DNA of 64,000 nucleotides from Salarias fasciatus (lineage: Eukaryota; Chordata; Actinopteri; Blenniiformes; Blenniidae): contig NC_043761.1 in NCBI RefSeq assembly GCF_902148845.1, positions 8,665,351 to 8,729,350 of the forward strand. The letters are read 5' to 3'. Below the pieces are notes generated by a model. The model did no database searches. It was not told where the DNA came from and saw nothing but the letters and a program-made list of their open reading frames with translations. Position 1 is the first letter of the stretch; each line of letters begins with the position of its first letter. The position numbers and the translations under genes were made by a program. This document shows positions 24,133 to 64,000 of this stretch, one piece after another.

Positions 24133-24605
24133 CAGTTAAACCCTTATACAGTCTATGGATTGTGTATGAAGCTTATAGTTTAACAAATGGATCAAATAAC
24201 ATATTCTTTGAGGTTACAAAAAGAAATGTTTACTAAAAGATGGAGACCAGAGATACCATGAGCCCCGGAACTAAACATGCCCTTATGCAGGCACTAAAGG
24301 AACACCCAGATTTCCCACCCCAATCCTCTTTTTTTCTTATCTTTGCTTATCAGTATCAGTAAGTAATCCTAATTTTCTGTACCTATGCGACTTTGCCCGA
24401 ATATTTATTGAGAAATGCGTAAATGGATGTATAAAATGTTAAAAGCAAAATAAAAACTAAGAAAAAGCATAATTTGTTCTCAGTATTTTGCCTTTTCTGC
24501 TATGACTTGCTGTGTGGACAGCATTACTGATTAAACGTGTATTTTGTCTTGAATGTAGAGAAATCTTTCTGCAGCGCCTCAGAGGTCCATGGGGCGCCTG
24601 GATCT
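23246..24605. other. ascl4-prdm4 intergenic region
   Basis: Shared upstream region of two divergent genes. It is mostly AT-rich with a poly-T run near 24107-24131. No coding exon is seen. The 23250-23520 part is closest to ascl4 and would hold its promoter; I could not identify a TATA box with confidence. Confidence 0.45.
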
Positions 24606-24665
24606 GTCACGTGACCAGTGTTTAGTGTTGTGCGCCTCCACGCGGTGGCGTTTCTGCGCATGCGC
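24606..24665 (+). promoter_or_regulatory. prdm4 core promoter sites (E-box and NRF1)
   Basis: GTCACGTGAC at 24606-24615 is a perfect palindromic USF/TFE-type E-box and also the CLEAR motif. TGCGCATGCGC at 24655-24665 is a perfect NRF1 palindrome. Both sit in a short CpG-rich stretch about 350 bases before the first recognised prdm4 exon, as expected for a housekeeping promoter. A cluster of TTAGC/GCTAAC words follows at 24850-24879. Confidence 0.6.
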
Positions 24666-25009
24666 CGGGAGACATGGCCCCTTTCAGGGAGGTATTGTGC
24701 CTCTGTGTTGTTTTTATGCCACTCTTTTCTCTAAATAACCAACATTTCTGCAACGAAACACCTTTACCCGTCTCGTCTATTTACACGTGGGCTCTTATTC
24801 AGCTGCAACACTGGAAATTTCTCTGTTTTGGCGGTTTATAAACATGTAAGTTAGCAATGCTAACGGGCTAATAGCTAGCCCACCGTGTTCATGTAAACAG
24901 CGACAGTTATTGGGAGTTCTTTTTCTTTTTCAGAGGGTTGTGTAAGATATGTTATAAGATATATACCGGTGCTATTGGTTGCTTTCTAACTAGTTGTCTT
25001 GTTTTACAG

Positions 25010-25078
25010 GGAGAGATGTGTGTGAAAACGCCATTCAGCTGTATAGTGTCATCAATGGACATTAGCTGTTGATTTCAT
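25010..25078 (+). other. prdm4 noncoding 5' exon with an 18-codon upstream ORF
   Basis: Bounded by TTTTACAG| and |GTGAGTAAAG, so very likely a spliced 5' UTR exon. Inside, ATG at 25016 opens a complete 18-codon frame ending in TGA at 25070-25072, before the main ATG in the next exon. It would lower translation of the main frame if the exon is used. Confidence 0.5.
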
Positions 25079-25257
25079 GTGAGTAAAGAACTCACACAAA
25101 ATCTTTGTTTCAGCTTAAAATATCCACGTCTGTGCAAGAAAACTAAAGTAAAGTTCAGTCATTGTTTATTGTTTTTACGTTTTACGACAGAGCCTCGAAG
25201 TCAGCTCTAGATCCTGTGCGTTTTGCTCAGTGCTGATGAACTCTTGTGTCGTTTAGG

Positions 25258-28200
25258 ATGAATGACATGAACCTGAGTCCTGTGGGCATGGACCAGCTCA
25301 GTGTGCCCTCAGTGAGCGCCAGCCACCTGGGTCTGCCCACTTCCCCCACCCACAATCCCATCCCCACCCCAGGTAAGACAGACAGACACTGGAACAATGA
25401 GTTTGTGAGATCTGCAAATGTTCTGCTTTAACCACGCATCCCACCATGGCTTCATAATAACTTGTTTTTAAACATTTGGTGATTGTCTTTTTCATATTCT
25501 GTACATATATTCATATGCTGTGCATTTTGATTAGTCTATTACCTATGTTCATCGAGTGTATTCATAAATGGTGTACTCCCTGAAATTAATTCAAGTATAT
25601 TGAAGTAAATTGAACATTTTAACTCAAATGTATTATTAAAGGATATTTCTATTACTTATTAGGGTAAAGATACACCATTACATGCTATTTATACAGTTCA
25701 ATACCCTATAAAATTGGGTGATGCTTTTCAAAAGTTGTCGAATTTACTTTACTTAATAACTTTACTGATAAGGACTTTAATCTGGCTTGAGAAGAAAGGT
25801 TGCTATAGGTTTTTTCTGTTATTTGTATTTAAAAAAAAATGAATTTAAGTCCTTTTAATAATCCTGAACTTTCACAACTTCTCTACTCTCTCATCCAATG
25901 GCTTATATGGTTTAGGCATGCCAGTGGCCATCCCCAGCTTGGGTCCTTCCCTCGGTTCCCTTCCTTCAGCCCTGTCTTTGATGCTCCCCATGGGTCCACT
26001 GAGTGACAGAGGAGTGATGTGTGGCCTGCCTGAAAGGAATTACTCCCTCCCTCCCCCTCCGTACCCTCACCTGGAGAGCAGTTACTTCCGACACATACTC
26101 CCAGGTGGGTTCATGATTTTATCAGTGTTGTTGAGTGTGAGTCTTCCAGATTGTTGCGTTCTGTAGCAGACATGAGTCAAATGAATGAATTCCATAGAGG
26201 CTGTCAGAAATCACTGAGATCTACAGGTCTGCATGTTCCAATGACCACAGTTCTCTCTTTGCTCCTCAGGTATTCTTTCCTATTTGGCAGACCGTCCACC
26301 ACCGCAGTATATTCACCCCAGCAGTCTTAACATGGACGGCACCCTGTCAGTACCCAGCAATAATCCCTCGGGTCTGGACCCCTACAGTGGCCCTGGAGGT
26401 CCGCTGGAGCAGGGCCTGGTGCCTATGGACTCCAGACAGGTCAGCGGTCAGGGGGACCTCCACCAGACTGGTGCTCATGAGCTGGACTCCACCGGTTTAA
26501 CGATGGAGTCTCGTGTTAGTAGCCCCATGTCCCCAGACCGGATGGGAGAGGAGCTGGCGACCATGGATGGGGTCGGGGTGGTGCCGGACACCCAGCAGCA
26601 GCTCGGTGGGGGGCGTCAGCCGCAGCCTCATGAGGGCTTGACCGGGGTGGACTCCTCTGGCGGGGTGATGCCCCTCCATGGCCCTCCTGTGCTGGAACTA
26701 CCTGTGGTCATGGATCCAGACCACCTTGGGGGACGGGTCGGTAACTCTGGGGGAGGAGGGGCCGGGGGACTGGGGGAGCAGCTGCATACAAACGGGGAGT
26801 TGACCTCTGGTGTTGTGAGTGTGGTGCTCACCGGCTCCATGTCCAGCCAGAGCCAGCTGGAGCCTGTGTCACTACACAGCCACACTGGGATGGGGCTGGA
26901 GGCAGTCAACGTGTCCCCGATCACAGCGGAGGTGTCTCTGGGGCCAGAAAACAACCTGGTGCTGGTCAACTCCACACTGCAGCTCGAGGACTCGACGTCG
27001 AGCAAGGAGAACATGGTCCCCGGCTACACCATCTGTGAGTTTATCTTTTCGAGAACAGCTGGTCGATAATATGATGAAATAACAAAATATATGAATTAGT
27101 TTACAGCTGAACAGTTTAACCTGTGCTAATTGTTTGTTTTGTTTCTAGGGTGCACACTGTGTGAGCGCTCATATACCTCAGACTGTCCCGAGCATGGCCC
27201 AGTCACGTTCATCCCGGATGCGCCCATCCAAAGCCGAGCGCGCCTCTCTCTGCCACGACCACTGTGCCTCCGTATCTCAGTGGCTGATGAACCGCTTGGT
27301 CAGTGAACGTATATCGTAGTTTATAAACACACATTTAGTTTCTAATTATATGAACCTATGTATTTACCTTCTCAGAGACTCCAGTTGGCTAATTATTGGA
27401 GGACTTGCTTAAAGTTTTATTGTCACATCAATAGACATCTATATTTTCTCTCTTAGGAGTGTTTGCACGAGATGTTATTCCTCCAAGAACCTGCTTTGGA
27501 CCGATGGTGGGTCAGCACTGCAGCAATGTGGATCTCTCCGATTGGCCAGAAAAGGACACGCCTCAAATATGGAAGGTCTGAGGCGCAGAGTGTGCGAAAA
27601 CCCGCTTGGAGATGAGAGTCACAGTGGATGATGAACCATTTTCTCTGTCTCAGATGTACCACAACAACGTGCTGGAGTTTTGCATTGTGACAACAGATGA
27701 GAACGAGTGCAACTGGATGATGTTTGTGCGCAAAGCAAGGTATGACTTACAGTAAGGTTTATTCAAAAATGTATGTCGCAAAAGAATCTGAAATTGAATC
27801 AGTGTGTCGTTCAGCAGCAGAGTCCTCATCAAATTGAATTAACCGCACCGATCTGAGGTTTCTTCTTCTATGGTTTTGTCTCTTCAGGACCCGTGAAGAG
27901 CAGAATCTGGTGGCGTACCCGGCCAACGGTAAACTCTTCTTCTGTACAACCACGGAGATCCACCCTGACCAGGAGCTGCTCTTCTACTACAGCAGAGACT
28001 ACTGCAGGCTGATGGGTGAGCTGAAGAACAAATCTTAAACTACCTTCTCTGGCTCGTTACTGAACATTTCATGATGCGATGCCCTCAGGCGTTCCCCAGG
28101 TGCTCGATGGCCAGCTCTGCCAGTGTGGCAAAGAGTGCTCCTCCTTCAACGAGCTCAAGTCTCATCTGAGCAGCCACAGCAGCACACACAGCCATAACCA

Positions 28201-29403
28201 GCCCCCACACGGCCACAGCCCCCCGCAGCAGGACCACTCCCAGCAGCAGCAGCCGCCGCCGCCGCCGCCTCCACCTCCACCGCCACAGCAGCAGCAAGAA
28301 CAGCAGCCTCAGCAGCAACACACTCACCAGGAAGAGAAGCTCACCAATGGCACGTCGAGCTCCTCCTCCTCCCCGTGGACCTGCCACAGCCACGCTGCAG
28401 GACAGCCAAATAACAGCGACAGCGGCGGCGGCGCAGCCAGCAGTACTCGGAACACTACAAACGGCGCCTCCAGAGCGAAAGGTCAGGGCCACGTGCGGGA
28501 GAAGAAGTTCAAGTGCAACATGTGCTCCCAGGCTTTCATCACGTCCACAAAGCTCAACGTGCACTTCATGGGACACGTCGGAATGAAACCGCACAAGTGC
28601 GAATACTGCAGCAAGGCCTTCAGCGACCCCAGTAACCTCAGGATGCATCTCAAGATTCACACAGGTACCAACAGGGCTCATGGGAGTGTGATGGGGGAGC
28701 CTGACCAGTTGTGTTTTTCACACCTCTGAAAGTGATGAATGTTTTTCTACCACCAGGTCAGAAGAACTACAGGTGCACCGTTTGCGAGAAGTCGTTCACT
28801 CAGAAATCCCACGTTGCCTCACACATGCTCATCCACACGGGTGCAGAGAAGCTCAAGTGTGACCTCTGCGACCGGGCGTTCATCCGAAAGCACGACCTGA
28901 AGCAGCACATGTTCTCTCACACACAGTACGTAAAATAAGCACTCAATAGGGTATCATGTAATATTTTGTTTGTCTGGTTTTTTTTTTTCTTTTTTACCTC
29001 CAATATCACTGATCACTCACCATCTTTCTTGTTCCTCAGTGAGCGCCGGATCCAGTGTCCAAAATGCAACAAACACTTCCTCAAGACAAACCACCTGAAG
29101 AAGCACATGAACTCTCACGAGGGTCGAAGAGACTTCGTCTGCGAGAAGTGCCACAAAGCCTTCCTCACGAAATACCACCTCACACGACACCTCAAGATTT
29201 GCAAAGGGCCCAAGACGGACAGAGCCTCGCGGAAGGACCAGGATGTTGAGCAAGAAGAAGAGGAAGAGGAGGAGGATGAGGAAGAGGAGGATAGCAGAGG
29301 AGGTAGAAGAGGAGAGAGACTTGTCGATTCGGTCAGTAATGAAGACTGCGGTTTAGATGTCGGAGGATATAACTCTGAAAAGTCTTTGTCGCCCCCTCAT
29401 TGA
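25258..29403 (+). CDS. prdm4: PR-domain zinc finger protein 4
   Basis: Nuclear PR/SET zinc finger protein; human PRDM4 (SC1) binds DNA and links p75NTR signalling and PRMT5 to cell-cycle control. Coding exons: 25258-25372, 25916-26104, 26270-27034, 27149-27298, 27457-27575, 27654-27739, 27888-28015, 28089-28664, 28757-28925, 29040-29403. They sum to 886 residues (human 801) with perfect phase. Landmarks: N-terminus [27 protein letters not shown]; a CxxC zinc site starting WCTLC (near 357); PR domain to about 515 including the [12 protein letters not shown] and LLFYYSRDY blocks; zinc knuckle CQCGKEC..H..H (528-547); six zinc fingers from about residue 658; acidic C-terminus. The last finger ends HLKIC, i.e. 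C2HC, as in human. A His/Pro/Gln-rich insert (about 545-600) and a Ser/Asn/Gly stretch separate knuckle and fingers and explain the extra length. The donor after exon 27457-27575 (GTCTGA) is weak. Confidence 0.97.
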
Positions 29404-29990
29404 CGACATACTTCTTAACGCATTTTATTTATTTACTCCTCTACAGTACCGCCGTTTACCTCTCGTTTCCCGCCAAATATTACATTGTGTAATGTCTTTT
29501 GTAATCGACAAATTAACTGCCATGTTTTACATTAAAATGTAAGGATTTGTTTTTCATAAAACTGTCATTGCTGCTAAAAAATATTTGTCCTATCGTATTT
29601 TAAAAATTTGACTGTATTCCTGTTAAGCTACTTTCCTTTCATTAACTCAGGCTTGTGTAAAGTTCTTGGTTGTTGGGTTTATATAAGCTATTATTAATTT
29701 AATTTTTTTTCATTATATTTCAATATCATAGCTGATATGCATTTATGGTTGCACAGTCAGGTCAATTATTCAAAATTATAATTCCACACCTTTGTGTTTC
29801 CGGTTAGATTATGTCAAATTTTACTTTACTTTTTGGCGATCTCTCTCGAAAGCAGAATTTTTTCATCTTTCTAATAATGTTATTTTTGGCAAGGGGCGAA
29901 TATTGTTGAAGAGGAATTTGGGCATTACCTGATTGCGGTATATACAGTGATTTCATTCAATAATATAGCTTCTCTCTGCTTTCTGAGTTC
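29404..29990 (+). other. prdm4 3' UTR
   Basis: AT-rich sequence from the stop codon to the AATAAA at 29991. No second frame or repeat is recognised. Confidence 0.6.
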
Positions 29991-29996
29991 AATAAA
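29991..29996 (+). promoter_or_regulatory. polyadenylation signal AATAAA (prdm4)
   Basis: Canonical hexamer followed within 40 bases by a T-rich/GT-rich stretch, about 590 bases after the stop. Confidence 0.5.
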
Positions 29997-30590
29997 CAAT
30001 GTGCCACATAGACATAATTTCTGTCTCTGTCCCTTATGTTTCTTATCATGTAACATTTGTCACTGAATAATGATGGCAGGTAACCTGTCTACAAAACACG
30101 ATCTGTATAAAATAAACCATTAAGCAGACTAATGCATCTCTTGCCATCTTGTTTTCAAAAGTAAACTGTCTGGGGAAAATTAATTACAGTAATAGATCAT
30201 TCAAAGAAAAGGGAAACAAGAAACATCTACAAATAGGATGCATGATTGGAATGGTAATGTCAAAAAGAAATATGAAATTTAATAAAACATTTTATGTATA
30301 GGCAGAGATATGGATAAGAGACATAAGAGATATGGTATGTAGGAGGAAGGTTATGGAGGGCTTTGAGTTTCAGCAGGAGCCAGAGCAGGAATTTATGGAA
30401 GAAATACCAAGGCTTAAAAAATAAATAAAAAATAACTATTAAAAAAAAAGTACTATGAAATAATAAAATAGACATCTTGAAACACAAAAAGGAAAAAAAT
30501 ATAAAGAATAAAAAATTACATTCATGATGATAACAGTAACTAATAAGTTAATGAAAAATAAAATGTGTGTTTTTAAAAAGTAATATAAAA
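29997..30590. other. prdm4-tmem209 intergenic region
   Basis: Short, very AT-rich spacer with many A-runs. No gene or clear transposon is seen. Confidence 0.5.
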
Positions 30591-30598
30591 AAAGAGTG

Positions 30599-30840
30599 AC
30601 CCGGAAGTGGACGCGGCAACTTCCTGTTAAAATACGAACTATGCAGCGCCGCGGTTGTCATTCACTGTAACGTGGTACGAATTGTCTTTAATTCTTTCGC
30701 ATTGCCTCTTTGCTTTGGCTCTTTTCCGTTCGAAATGAAATGTTGGTTCTTGGTAAAATGCTCGGGAGAAGACTGAAACTGAAACTGTGCACATTAGCGA
30801 GCTAACTTTAGCTCAGTGTTTAGCTAGCAGCAGGCTAACA
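30599..30840 (+). promoter_or_regulatory. tmem209 promoter and 5' UTR region
   Basis: ACCCGGAAGTGG at 30599-30610 and ACTTCCTG at 30619-30626 are two ETS-family sites in opposite orientation, typical of CpG housekeeping promoters. A dense cluster of TTAGC/GCTAAC words lies at 30793-30839. The ATG exon begins after a CTTCCAG acceptor near 30952. Confidence 0.55.
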
Positions 30841-30962
30841 TAACAGACCTAAAAGAAGCACTGTGCTCCGAGCTGAGGAAGGGGAATTTCTTGTTTACGT
30901 TTTTGTTAATATATTTTGCCGTAAATCCTTTGTTTTTCTCCGTCCTTCCAGCCTATTAGTAA

Positions 30963-34366
<3,404 letters not shown>

Positions 34367-35636
34367 TGCTTCCTCTTTAAAACGCCCGAGAGTGAATGTT
34401 TTTTTTCCCCCCTTTTTAACAGTGTTGTGAAAGTGTACTGATTGGAATAACACGTGGACGTTAGGACTGCTCTTTCAGGGGGCATATTGTGAGGGAAAGC
34501 TCTTCATTTTCAATTTTACAACAGTTGCACAGTTTTGGACATACTCTCGGTTTTGATGCACAAATTGTCAACATCATGTATTTTCACCTGCATTTTACAG
34601 GCACGCTTCTTTATGAAGCGCCTTATTATACGATTAAAGCAGACCGTGTTTGTTTGAGAATTTTCTAGTTTGTAAATGATATACCTCGGCTTTATCTGAC
34701 AGAAAGCAAAGGGCTCAGAGCCATCAGGTTGAATGTAAATACAGCATGTGTTGACTCACTTGTATCAGCAGCTGTTTTACAAACGATTGCCTGCAATAAG
34801 GATATACCTGGCATGTGCACGAATTATGCGAATACAAAACAGATTGCAGGAATACTGAATAAGGTATTGAAGCATTTTTTGTACTACAAACCACAATGCC
34901 ATGCATAGCGTTGTTCAGTAGCGAATGATGGCGAACAAGGAAAGGGCCTTTCTATCACAGATGCCTGTCTTTGTTTTTTGTGAGTGAACAATTTCATGTC
35001 AGTTGTCTTGTATACTTATTTGTGCCATCCGTTGCTGTTTGGATATTTTTACGTTCATTTTTTTCTCCTTGTTTTTAAATAGTTCAATTTGAGAAATGTC
35101 TCAAGAGAATTAAAAAATTTAATTCAGATTTTACAAAGAAATGACTGAAGTTGGTTCATTCTTCCCCACCTTTGAATGTTATAGAAAGTCCACTCGGTGG
35201 CAGTATTGTTCACTTGAAGCGATTTGACCTTACTCCTGTACCCATTTTCTCCTGCTCCAGCATGTGTGTTTTAACGTGATCCTGGCAGGGTCTTTAATTT
35301 GCTGAATTCAAGCTGGAGACCATTAGTGTTTAATGATTGACAATATTTCCGGAAAAACATGTCGACATTTAATAAAAACAAGTGACGATGTCTTTCATAA
35401 TTTGTGGGTATTAGTGAGTTTAAGACATAATATAGTCTGATATTTAACCAGACGTAAACCATACAGTTCAGAACATGACAGCATTTGGTGTGATGGAGAT
35501 GCGTGTCCTTCTTAAATGCGGCTGTGTTCAGAACAAAGCGTTATCTGGCAAATATCACGTTTGTTTTGTAGTTTAGTGTCGTCCTCTTTAGTAATAAACG
35601 CCATCTCCCACAATGAACCAGGCAATGCGGCTTTTC
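34367..35636 (+). other. tmem209 3' UTR and spacer to ahcyl2
   Basis: AT-rich 3' UTR with ATTAAA-type signals near 34634 and 35109 and an AATAAA near 35371. No coding exon is seen. CCACTCGGTGGCAG near 35191 is a CTCF-like word with one mismatch. Confidence 0.5.
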
Positions 35637-35839
35637 CAGCTGGGAAATGTAGTCATAATGTCTGATGGAACAGCATTTTAAATACTAGAGGTGTAAAATG
35701 TTTGCTAAAGTATTTTATTTTTCGCAGTGAATTTATTTTAAATCATTATTACCGGTATTTATGAATAGTGTCTTATTAAATTGAATATTTATTTGGATTT
35801 GACTCCTAACTATAACTACAATAACCATGATGCTTTGCG
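35637..35839. promoter_or_regulatory. ahcyl2 promoter with two ZNF143/THAP11-like sites
   Basis: On the minus strand 35653-35637 reads ACTACATTTCCCAGCTG. On the plus strand 35815-35839 reads ACTACAATAACCATGATGC followed by TTTGCG. Both resemble the long ZNF143/THAP11 element ACTACAATTCCCAGMATGC. The second lies about 75 bases before the start codon at the edge of a CpG-rich block (35835-36310). Confidence 0.5.
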
Positions 35840-35914
35840 CCGGCGTCGCTCCGCCGCTAACATCCGCTTGACTCGCTATCGGTGCTGGAAAAAGGACTTT
35901 GAGAAACTGCAGCG

Positions 35915-64000
<28,086 letters not shown>

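Noticed and set aside
28085-28681. 198-codon frame antisense to prdm4 exon 8
   Set aside because: It is a mirror of the low-complexity CAG/CCG coding sequence; it has no family match and no splice context.

Overview
The window is teleost fish genomic DNA. The genes have short, intron-rich vertebrate exons with canonical GT/AG junctions, the proteins are clear vertebrate orthologues, and the spaces between are full of (GT)n tracts, tRNA-derived SINE pieces and other fish-type repeats. No bacterial, viral or CRISPR feature is visible. Exon coordinates were worked out by hand from splice signals, reading-frame continuity and remembered human proteins. No alignment was run.

Layout: (1) 53-1776 (+), 3' part of an SLC37 sugar-phosphate carrier, best matched by SLC37A3. 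(2) 6128-6767 (-), a p21-type CDK inhibitor with an intact PCNA-binding box, tail-to-tail with gene 1. (3) 9000-17800, a gene-poor stretch. (4) 17843-20263 (+), a small coiled-coil gene of the suppressor-APC-domain (SAPCD1/2) family. (5) 22721-23245 (-), ascl4, a single-exon bHLH gene. (6) 25258-29403 (+), prdm4, complete, head-to-head with ascl4. (7) 30972-34366 (+), tmem209, complete. (8) 35915-63448 (+), ahcyl2 (long-IRBIT), ten coding junctions visible; its first intron is about 21.7 kb and the gene runs off the right edge.

The genes do not form an operon-like unit. ascl4-prdm4 corresponds to human 12q23, slc37a3/tmem209/ahcyl2 to human 7q32-34, and p21 with a SAPCD gene recalls 6p21, so the window joins several ancestral linkage groups. 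The promoters of prdm4, tmem209 and ahcyl2 look like housekeeping CpG promoters with NRF1/E-box, ETS and ZNF143-like sites respectively. All three carry a cluster of GCTAAC/TTAGC words just downstream of the presumed start.

The most useful leads are: a complete hAT-type DNA transposon with a perfect 8-bp target duplication in ahcyl2 intron 1; an inverted-repeat (foldback) element downstream of the p21 gene; CTCF-like motifs in convergent orientation on either side of p21; a tandem NAGNAG acceptor in ahcyl2 that toggles one residue inside its PP1-docking motif; and an in-frame ahcyl2 exon flanked by UG-repeat/poly-U signals resembling CFTR exon 9. I found no wholly new multi-gene system.
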